DNA from: Astragalus membranaceus
Taxonomy: Eukaryota > Streptophyta > Magnoliopsida > Fabales > Fabaceae
Direction of reading: 5' to 3'
Assembly (NCBI GenBank): GCA_039519185.1
Contig: CM076848.1
Coordinates: 57,686,778-57,750,777, forward strand
DNA: 64,000 nt
Shown here: positions 50,909 through 62,849 of the stretch, one piece after another
Layout of the letters: each line of letters starts with the position of its first letter
Position numbering within the stretch: position 1 is the first letter of the stretch
Made by a program: the position numbers and the translations under genes
Notes under the pieces: model-generated
Seen by the model: only the letters and a program-made list of their open reading frames with translations
Database searches by the model: none
Told to the model about the DNA's origin: nothing

Positions 50909-52960
50909 ATGGGATCAAACTGTGAAGCAATCCAAGCTCTGAACTACCCTATAGTAAATCAGCCTAATTTGACAAGTCTAAGGGAATGTGCTGGTCGATT
51001 GCCGCCCATCGAGCGCAGGTCTTTTGATAGAGCGTATGGGAAGATTATTATGTTACTACAATTGGACGTGCAAACGGAGGCCATTGCCGCTTTGAGCCAG
51101 TTCTACGACTCTTCATTAAGATGCTTCACCTTCAAAAATTTCCAGATGGCACCTACCCTGGAAGAATATACACAGATCTTCGGCTTTCCTCAACAAGACA
51201 ATGGACCCTACCAGTATCAGGGACAATACTACACAGATGAGAAACTCGCCTCAATGTTACAAACCAGCAAAGAGAACTTGAAGCTCCGGAAGAAAAATCG
51301 AAATGGCATTGCAGGATTCCCACAAGAGTATCTGGAAAGCCAAATGGAATCCTTCGCCGACGCTAGAAATTGGGGTCCTTTTAAGCAGGTGTTAGCTTTG
51401 ACTATCTTTGGCATTGTCCTATTTCCACGCCTTGAAAGATATGTGGACACAACAGCTATTGGCGTCTTCTTATCCTTCAAGGATCCGATTCCAGCCATGC
51501 TTGCAGACACTTACTGTACTTTCACTCATCATAGTGAGTTAAGAGGAAAGAGGATATCCTGCTGCCTGCACGCCTTGTATGTTTGGCTTCTCACCCATGC
51601 TTTCGTTAACAAAGTCAGAGTAGAAGGCCCAATTGAAGACGCCAGAGGGTGTGATGTGAAGACAATGAACACTAGTGAATGGTTGCAAGTGCTAGGGGGC
51701 CTTCATGAATACAAGGTTCGTTGGCACCCATCATGGTGGAAAGATAGGCCCGCAGTAGTTTTTCGATGTGGAAACTTTCAAAACGTCCCGCTCATGGGGA
51801 CAAAAGGATGCATAAATTACAATCCTTCTCTAACTCTAAGACAGCTGGGGTACCCCATGCGAAATCCGCCCACCGAAGACATGTTAATCCCTTTTTACCT
51901 CCATGAAGGAAGCCCAAAAGAGGTTGACATGCTCCGGAAGATTTCTCAAGCGTGGGATATGGTCGTCCGCAAGGGACAAGAGCTTACTAAGAGGAGCGGC
52001 GATAAGGAAACCACCTTTCGTCAATGGCTCCAAAAGAGGATCCAAGACACCCGATTGCCTTACCAAAGTGCACTATGGGTTGAGGAAGAAGTACCTGAAC
52101 CTACCCTTCTCACTGTCGAAGATTTAGATAAGCTTAAAATGGCATTGTCAAAAGCCGAGGAAGAAAAGAAGGGCTTGCAGGCAGAGTTAGAGAAAGTGCT
52201 CCTAAAAAACCAGAAATTGGAGGAGGAGAACGCAAGTAAGTCAGTGGCCATTGAAGACAGCCGCAAGCAGCTCAAAATTGAACAAAAGAACAAACTAGAT
52301 GTTCAAAAGTACCTAAGAGGGGCGAAAGAGGAAATAAAACGTTGCAACCTGAAAGTGAACCAAGCCATCGATGATGCATACAAGTGGAAAAAGTTATGGG
52401 AAGAATCAATGATGGCTGAAAAGACCGCACAGAGCCTGCTAATGGTATCAAAGAGAGAGTCCCGGATGATGGCAGTCGAGTTTGAAGAGCAAGTGAAAAG
52501 TATCAAGCAGGATAAAGATACCATTGAAGAGATACTCTGAGAATACCAACAAGCCTTAAGAAGGGAGCATGAAAAATCTGATGAGCTGAACGACCATATC
52601 AGATATCAAGAGGAGGTTTACCACTAGTTGAAGACAGAAAGCATCTATTGGGAGAACCGCTTTGTGGAGTTGGTCAGCAGGATAGAAAACCATGAAGCCT
52701 TCATAGAGTTGAAGAATGAAAGCTTATACTGGAAAGACAGATTCTCAAAGTTGGCATGGCTGGCCAATCGAGCTATCACCGGAATCCCCAAACGTCTAAA
52801 GGAGGCTAACACGGCAATGCACCCGTTTAACACCCCGGTCCAAGTTTCCAAATTCATGGAGTTTTGCGAGGTTCTGATTGCCGAACTCCGGGAGAAGGCT
52901 GGCAGCACTACTAGTAGAAAAAGAGGGAGGAGTGGAAAAATGAAAGCCATATGTATTTGA
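50909..52960 (+). pseudogene. Ogre ORF1 protein with coiled coil, two in-frame stops
   Basis: The first 543 codons are open (start MGSNCEAIQALNYP); in-frame TGA at 52538-52540 and TAG at 52625-52627 interrupt it, and the same frame continues to a stop at 52958-52960, giving about 683 codons in all. Residues 30-380 form a globular part with YGKIIMLLQLDVQ, FQMAPTLEEYTQIFGFP, LALTIFGIVLFP and WHPSWWKDRP, resembling the plant-mobile-domain-like N domain of repeat proteins. From about residue 405 it is a long charged coiled coil (KAEEEKKGLQAELEKVLLKN). ORF1 is the extra protein that sets Ogre apart; its role is unknown. The stops show the copy is dead or needs readthrough. Confidence 0.85.
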
Positions 52961-53160
52961 GTGAAATTTAAAGAACATTGTACTTTTCTTTTCAAAGTTT
53001 TACTTCCAAAATGTTGTACTTTCCTCCATCAATGAAGTTTGTTTGTCTCACCTGCTGATCCCTTATCTTGAAAATATTGTGGAACTTTAATTTGTGTACT
53101 TATGACAAAATCAGGATGCGCTTGCAATTCCCGACCTAAAACAATAAGACTCATGCACAC

Positions 53161-54747
53161 ATGCATCATTCGCATTTTCATCCATTCATATACTCATACA
53201 TATACTCATACCATGTGTCCCACCAACAGAGAGTAAAAGACAAGCTGGTGCGTCAACATCGCTATTGGACTCGTTCTCAGGCCAGAAACATGGAAGAAAA
53301 CCAGGACAATCCGCCTCAAGATATCCCGGATCAAGGCAATCCACCTCAAGACCTAGGCAATCAAGAGTTTAGGGCAGAAATAGATGGGATGAAAGAACAG
53401 ATGGCTGAAATCTTAAAGGTCTTACAAGCTTTAAGGGACAAAGACACAAGTGAAGATGTCTCCGCTGGGAACACGGAAAATCAAGTTACCAACCCTCCTC
53501 CTCCCAATGGACTCGGGATCCCGCATACAGTGCCCCCCACTGGGACTAATGACCAGGGTTACATATGGCCTCCTTACGGACTTCCACAAGGTTACACACC
53601 TCCGACAGTCAATGCTAGTCCAGAAGACGGTCCCTCAGGAGTCGTGGGCCAACAACAGCTTACACCAACGGGTCACGATGGTAATCCGGGGGCACCACAA
53701 GTACAAAACCCGACCCCCGTCGTCATACCACAAAGACTCCCACTTGGCTGCCCTCCACCGCCGATAGTTGACGCTCAAGCTCAGGGTTCCAACCTCAGGA
53801 ATCCCACTCATTCACATACCCCAAATGTGAACCCAGCCATAGTTCCGATGATTCATCCTTACTATGGTATGAGTGGGCTCCCTCACAATTACTCTATGAA
53901 GAACCCTCAAGCCAAAGACAAACTACAAATCCTTGAGGAAAGGTTGAGAGCAGTCGAGGGATCCAATGTTGGTGCGAGAGATGCTTATGACTTGTGCCTC
54001 GTCCCTAACGTAGTAATCCCTCCAAAATTTAAGGTGCCAGACTTCGACAAATACAGAGGGTCGACTTGCCCTGTAAGCCACTTAACCATGTACTGTAGGA
54101 GGATGGCGGCGTTTGCTCACGACGACAAATTGCTCATCCACTACTTCCAAGATAGTCTGTCTGGGGCAGCTTCGAGCTGGTACATGCAATTAGAACGTGC
54201 ACATATCAGATGCTGGAAAGACCTAGCCGATGCATTTTTGAGGCAATACAAATATAACATTGACATGGCTCCCGATAGAACACAGCTGCAGAGCATGACG
54301 AAGAGAGACAATGAGTCCTTCAAAGAATATGCCCAACGCTGGAGAGGTTTGGCTGCACAGGTGGTACCACCTTTGTTAGAAAAAGAGATGGTATCAATGT
54401 TCATGGATACTCTTCAATCACCTTTCTACGACAGGTTGATTGGGAGCGTGTCTTCGAACTTTTCAGATATGATCGTCATCGGGGAAAGATTAGAGAATGG
54501 ATGGAGAAACGGGAAGATTGCATATAGCTCCGCTGGAACCAGCAATCAGAAAAGGCCCTTCCCAGGTTTCCCTAAAAAGAAAGACGGAGAAACCAATGCC
54601 ATCTCTGGATCAGGAAAGCCTCCCTACAACAACCCCCGACAGACTTTACAAATACCTACTCAAACACCACAAGCCCCACCTCACCAAGTCAACCCAGGCT
54701 ATAGACCACAAAACTACCAAGAAAGAAAGCCCGCCAATTTCGACCTG
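53161..54747 (+). CDS. Ogre gag, truncated at its C end
   Basis: Open frame of 529 codons. The likely start is MEENQDNPP at 53290 since residues before it are simple. A Q/P-rich N half (53300-53900) is followed by the retrotransposon gag core: DLCLVPNVVIPPKFKVPDF, CPVSHLTMYCRRMAAF, LIHYFQDSLSGAASSWYMQL, DAFLRQYKYN, and KEYAQRWRGLAAQV. Gag coats the RNA in the virus-like particle. The frame ends NFDL-stop exactly at the border of the inverted LTR; in intact elements it would run on into protease. ORF1 ends 200 bp upstream. Confidence 0.85.
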
Positions 54748-55030
54748 TAGCGACCGAAGAATCCAGAGGAGGGATCCTTCGTTGCTTTTGAACAATGGAG
54801 CCGCCATCAATATTTATTTTTAGGGAAAACATTGAAAAAACCTTTTGTTTTTGGGTTCGGGGGTCGATTAAGTGCGGGGAAGGTACTAGCACCCCGCAAC
54901 ATCCTAAAAAGGTTACCTTTTAATTTAATGTGTAGAAAAATTAGTTTAAAGAAAACATTTTAATTTACCCTTTTTGTTATTTGCAAAAAAACGGAAAGGA
55001 AGACTTAATAAAAATTTTAGTTTTTTGCGC

Positions 55031-55100
55031 TTGACAGGAGTGGGCCCCCCGCTCCTACGTATCTCCGGGTGCGATGGAGAAATCAAAGCTACGTAGTTCT
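55031..55100 (-). ncRNA. Structured LTR motif, Ogre copy B
   Basis: Reverse complement of the copy A motif: CTACGTAGCTTTGATTTCTC, CATCGCACCC, GGAGATACGTAGGAGCGGGG, then CCCACTCCTGTCAAGC. The stem TCTCC/GGAGA is unchanged from copy A. Confidence 0.45.
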
Positions 55101-56690
55101 TGGGTAGAAAATATTTGTGTGTTGGTGTTTTTTAATTATTGAAAACTTTGCGAAAGCGGGAGGCCGTTCACGGTGACCAAGCAGATAAATCCAGAGTGGT
55201 CACCACTAACGACTTTATTCGAAAAAGAAAGTATTCACAGCGTCAAACGAGCTAAGCCCAGAGTGACTGTTGTAAATACCCGGTTTGTGATTGAGCGTTT
55301 GTTCGTTTGACAACGTGCTTACCGGGAAGCGTGATAAAAATGAGTCAAATTATGTTTATACTTTATTAACTAAAAAGAAGTTTAGGCGGATGTTTGCGAT
55401 GATCAAACGAGTAACCTCAGAGTGATCACCGCTACTAATCCGCTGTGAAAAAAGGAAGGTTAGTCCTAACGGTCAAACAAGCAAGGCTCAGAGTGACCAC
55501 TAGTAACAACCTATTTTTTTTTTACGCGAATTTGATTATTCGAAAGAAAGAAAAAAAGAACGGTTCGGAAGCATCACGTTGTGAATAAAAGCGGAATAGG
55601 TGATAAAAAGGGGGGGTGCAAATAATAAAGGAGTTGTATTAAAAAAGGAGGTGTGAATAGCGTTTTGACGCTAGAAACAGCCGTTGAAGGTGCGATTAGC
55701 GTTTTGACGCTAAAAAACGGTTGATTGATTTCTTTTTTTTTATTCTACTCTAGAACACGTGATTCTTGAAGCGCTTTTTTTCCTAAAAAAAAACTAAACT
55801 AAACAAGTGATATGAAGAAAAATTCTTTTGTTTTTTGATTGTCCTAGTTACTATTTAATAAAAAGGGTACCTTGTTTTTTTTATTTATTTAGAAGAATGG
55901 TCATTTGTTATTATATTTTTTTTAAAAAGGTTTATTTCAAATCCGAAAATTAGTAACCATTTTAAAAAAAAAACAACATTTTTTTTATCACTTTTATTTA
56001 ATCCGAAAACTAGTAACCATTTTTTAAAAAAACAACATTTTTTTTATCACTTTTATTTAATCCGAAAATTAGAATAATTTATTTTAAAAAAAGCACAACA
56101 TTTTTTTTCACTTTCTTTTAATCCGAAAATTAGAATAATTTATTAAAAAAAAGCACAACATTTTTTTTTCACTTTCTTTTAATCCGAAAATATTAGTACC
56201 TAAATAAAAAAGGAACACACATTTTTTTTAACACTTTTTTTTTAGGTTTATTTTAAATCCGAAAATTAGTACCTAATATGTAAAAAAACCAAATAGTATT
56301 TATATAACAAAAACAGTAACTAAAATTTAAAAAAAAAACAACAACAATAATATCTAAAAACGTGAACAATAATAAACAAAAAAAGTAGCATAAAAATAAA
56401 AATAATAAACATAAACAATACTCATATGAACAATTACAGTTGCTAAAAATAAAAAATAAAAAAAGCAATAATACATAAAACATTACATTTTAGTACCTTA
56501 ACAACAAGAATCCAGAAATGTTGAAGAAATTTCCTTCTTCGAATTTCTTCAATACAAGTGAATTTTTAAACTAAAAAAAAAATTTAGGAAGGAGGAAGAG
56601 AAGAGAAACCCTAATTTTTTAGAAGATCTTTCCCCCTTTTTTTTCTTAAAACCAAAAAAAAACCTCCCCCCTTTCGAATTTCTGTGACCC

Positions 56691-56698
56691 TATTTATA
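56691..56698 (-). promoter_or_regulatory. TATA box of Ogre copy B LTR
   Basis: TATAAATA on the minus strand (TATTTATA on the plus), followed by GGGTCACAG. It sets U3 at about 1.06 kb. Confidence 0.6.
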
Positions 56699-57755
56699 CA
56701 AAAAAAGTTGCCCTTGCTTCTCTTCATTGTATTCTGACTTGCTCCATGCTTGTACAGTATTTTTTTCTGACTTGAGAAGGATTTGATATGATGGAGGGGT
56801 GAAGGTTTGGAGGTAGTTGGTGAAGGGGAATGATGGTTTGTGTGTGAGAGAGAAAAAATCCGTGAGTGTGTGTGAGAAGAGGAAATGGGGCGTGAGGGGA
56901 GGAGAGCCATGTGAGGGAGATGAGTGTGTGAGTGTGGGTGTGTAGGAGAGGGATTGGAGAAGTGATGAGTGAATGTGAGAGGAAAAAAAAAGAAAGGGAA
57001 AGAGTGAGGAGAAGAGAGAGTGTCGTGAGTGTGAGAGAGGAAAGAGAAAGGGAAAGAGTGAAGTGTGTGAAGTGATTGAAGTGGAAGAGGTTTGGTGAAG
57101 GGGAAAAAAAAAATAAAATGTGGGTGTGAGAGAGGGGGTAGAGCCGTAGGTTTGAGAGAGGAAAGAGAAAGGGAAAGAGTGAGGTTTAGTGTATTGGGAA
57201 GGGAAAAATGGGGAAGTGGCAAGTGTGGGGAAGTGGTATTGAGAGAAAAGAGGAGAGGTGGAGTGTGGAAGGGAGAAAGGTGGGGTTTGACCATGGGATA
57301 ATAGGGGGGTGGGGTCGAATATGGAGGGGTTTTGGGGGATGAATGTGGATGGATTTTTGGGTTAAGGGGGGATTGAATGTGGATGGCTTTTAGGGTAAAA
57401 AGGGGGAAGTCGAATTAGGGTTAGGAGGAGGGGAATTAGGGTTTTGTGATGAGTTGGGTTATGGGTTGTGGGTTGTGGGTTAGTGGTTTTTTTTTGTTGG
57501 GTTGGGTCATGCGAATTGGGCTAGCCATTTTTGCTGGGTTGGGTTTCCATGACAGCACCTTATTTTTAATAGACCCCCCCCCACTTCCTTCTTGGCTTAT
57601 TTTTATTTCTTCACTTCTAAATAAAATATTTTTGGTGATTAAAACCCATAGCAATAAAAACAAGAAAATAATACATGACATAAAAAAGATTATTATTTTT
57701 TTTTTTATAAAAAAAAAATCTCTCAATTATGATCGGACAAAATTAGGGTGTTACA

Positions 57756-57770
57756 GCTGCCCCTCTTTAT
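57756..57770 (-). other. Polypurine tract of Ogre copy B
   Basis: TAAAGAGGGGCAGC on the minus strand, adjoining the LTR start TGTAAC. Same core as for Ogre 1. Confidence 0.85.
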
Positions 57771-59199
57771 TTATATTTTGCTAGGAAATCGGAGGGATTC
57801 CGAATTTCTCGAGGAAAATAGAAATGAAGATAGAAAAGACACTAATTTTGCCCAGACTGAGGTACTTTGGTTTTTTGTTTTGAAAAATTTATGAAAACTG
57901 GGCTGATTTAGACAGAAAGTAAATAGGGAGCACCGGGGCTCTGGGGGATCGCTGGGGATCTGAAGGAGCACTGGGGCTCTGAAGGGACCGCTGGGGATCT
58001 GAAGGTCTAGCTCAAAAATCAATGCTTGGCGCATCGACCTGAATTCGACTGAGGGACCGTCGGGGTCTGAGGGGCATGCCTAAGCCTGAAGGACCAATGG
58101 GTCTGAAGGAGCGCTTCTAGCTATGGTACTAGAGATACGGTCTGGGGGTGGCCTTTTTCGAGCGGCCATTAGGGTTAATCAGGTCCGGAACTGATATAAC
58201 CACGAAGGACGTGCAGTGTTTTTTTAGGCGGACACAGCTAGTCTGAAGGGCCTGGGGCCGGATGATCCGTCGGTTGCTCGATTAACGCGACGTGCGATCT
58301 GGATTGAAGGACCATTGTTGGTCTGAAGGAGCGCCTGGGCTCTGAAGGACCGCTGGGGGTCTGAAGAATTGGTGCTAACGACAAAATAAAATTATCTTAA
58401 CAGACACTTGCAATGAATGATGCATGCGTGCATGTAGTTAAGTAATTGATGACATGATGAATGAAATGTGGAATGATTTTATTTTTGGCCTTTGCCTTTG
58501 ACCCTTTTTTTTTTCGCTCTTTTGCTCTTTTCTCTTTAGCTCTTTATTGACTTTGCTGGCATCATCAAACTCGCATGACTCTTGACGTGGGATACGAGGG
58601 TTGCCTCAAGCAGTGGCGCCAAAGTGCGGGTTATTTAAGACTTGCTGAAGTGATTATGTGTTTGTCCTTTTTGCAACTTTATGAGAGATCATCTCTTTTT
58701 TTTTTGTGTTTTTTAGAAATTTCGCAATGATTACAATGCTTGTGATCATGCACATGTTTCGCAATTCAGTATCGTCTACCATGAACGTTATTTTTACGAT
58801 AATAGGAAAATGAGAGAATAAATGAAGTGTTTAATATTCAAATGAAAACAAATGCGCAGAAAATCGCACTGTCTGAAAACTACAATGGGAGTTTAAACTA
58901 CAAAAAGAGAAGAAAAAGAAAACAAGGAAAGCTGATCTTTTGATTGTTTGTATCTTTGAAGTAATAACGCCAATCGCCCATTAACATAACTTTGAGCATT
59001 CATTATCCAGCTTTCGGAAGTATTGACTGCCTTTGTAGCTTAAAGTCCAACTTCTGACCCTAATTTTTGCCTGGACCGCTCTTTAGAGTTTTCAGTCCAC
59101 CGGGTCGCTCTAACTTTTGCCTAGGTCGCCCTTTCGGGTTTTCAACCTAGCGAGCTTATTTTTGCTTGGCTCGTCTTTCTCTTTTTCCTATCTATTTCT
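57771..59199 (-). other. 3' untranslated region of Ogre copy B with CTTCAGA repeats
   Basis: About 1.43 kb between the pol stop and the polypurine tract. On the minus strand it has many CCTTCAGA(G/T)CC units (57930-58370), matching the phased repeats of Ogre 1, and an F/Y-poor low-complexity part near 58500-58720. No coding frame of interest. Confidence 0.7.
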
Positions 59200-62100
59200 T
59201 TAGGCATAGTACTTCTTAACTGCGTCCGAGTTCACTGGGAGTGGGAGGTCTTCACCGTCCATTTTTGTGAGAATCAATGCTCCTCCAGAGAATGCCTTCT
59301 TTACCACATAAGGTCCTTCATAGTTAGGGGTCCATTTTCCACGGGAATCCTTTTGGATAGGCAACATCTTCTTGAGCACGAGGTCTCCTTCTTGAAACTG
59401 GCGGGGGCGCACTTTTTTATCATAAGCCCTTTTCATTCTTTGTTGGTACAACTGCCCATGACACAAAGCAACTACCCTCTTTTCTTCTATGAGGTTCAAC
59501 TGATCCAGACGAGCTTGAACCCATTCTGCTTCCTCCAATTTTGTTTCCATTAGCACTCGCAGGGAGGGTATTTCCACCTCGATGGGAAGAACTGCTTCCA
59601 TCCCATATACTAGTGAGAATGGTGTTGCCCCTGTTGACGTGCGGATAGAGGTCCGATACCCGTGCAAAGCGAAGGGCAACATTTCATGCCAGTCCTTGAA
59701 GGTCACTACCATCTTTTGCACGATCTTCTTTATGTTCTTATTTGCTGCCTCAACTGCCCCATTCATCTTTGGACGGTATGGGGAGGAATTATGATGCTGG
59801 ATTTTGAAGTCGTCACACAACTCTCTCATCATCTTATTGTTCAGGTTGGTCCCATTGTCCGTGATGATCTTATTTGGAAGACCGTAGCGGCAAATCAAAT
59901 CTCTCTTTATGAACCTGACAACCACTGACTTTGTTACACTAGCGTAAGAAGCGGCCTCGACCCATTTGGTGAAATAATCAATAGCGACAAGAATGAAACG
60001 ATGTCCGTTTGATGCCTTGGGTTCGATGGGACCGATGACATCCATTCCCCACATTGAGAATGGCCATGGTGCTGTTAGGACATTCAGAGAGGCAGGTGGT
60101 ACATGGATATTGTCGGCATAGATTTGACATTTGTGGCATTTTCTGACGTAGTTGAAGCAGTCAGTCTCCATTGACAACCAGTAGTAGCCAGCCCTTAGGA
60201 TTTTCCTTGCCATGGTGTGCCCATTAGAATGGGTGCCGAACTCGCCTTCATGGACATCTTTCATAATTCTTTCTGCTTCTTCTTCTGCTACACATCTGAG
60301 GAGGACCATATCGTGATTTCTCTTGTAAAGCACCTCCCCATTTAAGAAGAAACCCATTGACAGCCTCCTAAGTGTCCTCTTATCATTCTCGGTGGCACCA
60401 GGAGGATATTCTCTGTTTGTAATATAGTGCTTGATATCGTAATACCAAGGTTTACTGTCAGGCTCTTCTTCGATTGCCACACAATGATGTGCCGGTAGGT
60501 CTCGATGTTGGATTCGGATGAATATCAGACTCTTGTCGTTATTGATGTTGAACATTGATGACAAAGTCGCCAAAGCATCGGCCAACTGATTTTCTTCGCG
60601 AGGGAGATGATGGAAAGTGATCTCTTCAAATTGTTCAACCATCTTTTGGATGTGATCATGATAAGGAATTAATTTGGAATCCCTGGTTTCCCAGTCACCT
60701 TTTGTCTGGTGGATGACTAAAGCTGAGTCCCCATATACATCGAGTCTTTTGACTTTCCATTCAAGGGCTGCTTTGATGCCTAGGACGCACGCTTCATATT
60801 CTGCAATGTTGTTGGTGCAGTAGAAACTCAGTCTAGCGGTAAACGGTATGAAGCGGTTATCAGGAGAGATCAGTACAGCTCCGACCCCGTGCCCGTATAA
60901 ATTAGAAGCGCCGTCGAATAACATTCTCCACCTTTCGTTGTCCGGAGGATTCCCTTCTACGAATAGAGCCATTATATCTTCGTCTGGGAAATCGCACTGC
61001 ATTGATTGGTAATCTTCGATGGGCTGGTGTGCCAAGTACTCAGCCAATGCACTACCCTTGATTGCTTTTTGGGTGACATATAAAAGGTCGTATTCAGATA
61101 GCAGCATTTGCCAGCGAGCGATCCTCCCTGTGAGAGCGGGTTTTTCAAAAATAAACTTGACCGGGTCCATTTTAGATACCAACCAAGTCGTGTGGCTCAG
61201 CATATACTGCCTCAAACGACGTGCAGCCCAGGCCAGAGCACAACACGTTCTTTCCAACAATGAGTATCTTGTCTCGCACTCGGTGAATTTCTTGCTTAGA
61301 TAGTAGATGGCATGTTCCTTCTTTCCGGATTCATCATGTTGCCCCAGTACACAATCCATTGATTTGTCTAGCACTGTTAGATACAGGATGAGAGGTCTAC
61401 CCTGCACAGGCGGCATCAGAATCGGTGGATTTTGGAGGTACCTCTTGATCTTTTCAAAGGCTTCTTGGCAATTATCATTCCACTTGGTTTCTTGGTTTTT
61501 GCACAAAAGCTTGAAGATAGGCTCGCATGTAGATGTTAGCTGCGATATGAACCTAGAGATGTAGTTCAATCTTCCCAGGAAACCACGAGCTTCTTTTTCA
61601 GTGCTCGGTGCCGGCATTTCTAGTATTGCTCGTACTTTGGCTGGATCTACTTCTATTCCCCTCTGACTGACTATGAAACCCAACAGCTTTCCCGATCTTA
61701 CACCGAAAGTGCATTTGGCAGGGTTTAATCTGAGTTTGAACTTCCTGAGACGTTCGAAGAGTTTTTGCAGATTGACGATATGCTCTTCTTCAGTCTTGGA
61801 TTTTGCAATCATGTCATCCACGTAAACCTCTATTTCCTTATGCATCATATCATGGAATAATGCGACCATTGCCCTTTGGTACGTTGCACCAGCATTCTTC
61901 AGTCCGAATGGCATTACTTTGTAACAGAAGGTTCCCCAGAGAGTGATGAAGGTGGTTTTCTCCATGTCTTCGGGGGCCATCTTAATTTGGTTGTATCCGG
62001 AATATCCATCCATGAAGGAGAACAGAGAGTGTTGTGCTGTGCTATCTACCAGGACATCGATGTGAGGCAAAGGGAAGTCATCTTTGGGGCTGGCTCTGTT

Positions 62101-62650
62101 CAAATCTCGATAATCGACGCACATCCGAACCTTACCGTCTTTCTTTGGGACCGGTACAATATTGGCTACCCATTGAGGGTATTTTGCTACTGCTAAAAAC
62201 CCAGCATCGAACTGCTTCTTAACCTCATCCCGGATTTTCAATGACATCTCTGGTTTCATCCTTCTTAACTTTTGTTTTACCGGCGGGCATTCTGGTTTTA
62301 CCGGTAACTTATGCTCGACTATGTTGGGGTCCAGTCCAGGCATGTCTTGGTATGTCCATGCGAAGACGTCAACATAGTCAAACAACAACTTAACCAATTT
62401 CTCTCGCTCGCTGTCTTTCAATGTGGTGCCAATGTTAACTTCTTTTTTGTCTTCCTCCGTGCCTAAGTTGATCGTTTCAGTTGATTCCTCGTGGGGTTCG
62501 ATTATTTTTTCCTCTTGTTCCATCATTCTCATTAACTCTGGAGGGGTTTCCCAATTATCCTCAACATCTTCCTCAGTTTGATTGATAGGGTGATCAAAGT
62601 TACAATATGGATTATTGGCGTTGTTATTTTCAAAGACATTTTTTTCGGAT
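59200..62650 (-). CDS. Ogre pol: reverse transcriptase, two RNase H domains, integrase
   Basis: The exon begins at 62650 after a TGCAG acceptor; from the first internal Met (62532) 1110 residues are open. Numbering from that Met: RT with FSFMDGYSGYNQ (catalytic D175) and YVDD at 237-240; Ty3-type RNase H about 380-445 (YYLSKKFTECETRYSLLER); second, archaeal-type RNase H about 534-660 with acidic residues at D540, E580, D602 and D652; integrase with a zinc site ending CHKC at 799-802 and DDE residues D831, D892 and E928; C end KKYYA. No chromodomain. The polyprotein would be cleaved by the element's protease; together these copy the RNA to DNA and insert it. All key residues are present and there is no stop, so the enzyme could be active. 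Confidence 0.95.
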
Positions 62651-62849
62651 CTGCATTAGTGTAAATTAACGGAATAAAAACGAAAGAAAGAAAATAAAAA
62701 CGAAATGAAAAATAAAAAGGAAACTGGAATTTATTGGAAATGGAAATAACATTGCATTAATATTAATACTGAAAGGAAAACATGCGTGCCCGAATGAAAT
62801 ATCCTAAGGCCTTGGGCAGAGCCAGAGGGTTACATTATAGAAACATTAC
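62651..62849 (-). other. Ogre intron between protease and reverse transcriptase (199 nt)
   Basis: Donor AA|GTAATG at 62850/62849 and acceptor CACTAATGCAG|A at 62651/62650, with T-rich sequence (TTTTTATTTTTC) before the acceptor. Without splicing, the protease frame stops at 62846-62848. With splicing, AA plus A makes a Lys codon and the frame continues FSSKSEKNVF into RT. Ogre elements are known to have such an intron here, with only part of the transcripts spliced. Confidence 0.85.

Larger units (their letters stand above)
48220..54745 (+). mobile_element. Ogre copy A: partial 5' LTR, primer site, ORF1 and gag, cut inside gag
   Basis: Order LTR - PBS - ORF1 - gag is that of Ogre elements, which carry an extra ORF1 before gag. 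The LTR lacks its U3 part; homology to the inverted LTR of copy B is certain from about 48325 to 50072. Gag ends abruptly at 54745 where the inverted LTR of copy B begins. The protease and pol of copy A should lie beyond the right window edge, after copy B. Confidence 0.85.
54746..57755 (-). mobile_element. 3' LTR of Ogre copy B (3010 bp)
   Basis: Termini TGTAACACCCTAATTTTGTC and ...TTCTTCGGTCGCTACA on the minus strand. U3 (57755 to about 56665) contains a simple purine/pyrimidine-biased stretch of GTGTGAGAGAGG type (56800-57290). The R-U5 part is collinear with copy A. Repeats of TTTAATCCGAAAATTAG with CACTTT spacers occupy 55930-56270. Confidence 0.9.

Noticed and set aside
56611..57294. 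Minus-strand 227-codon frame rich in H, S, P, F and L in the LTR of Ogre copy B
   Set aside because: It is a translation of a CT-biased simple sequence in U3; no domain and no conservation with the other LTR.
59353..62222. Plus-strand frames opposite the Ogre pol
   Set aside because: Antisense shadows of the long minus-strand coding region.
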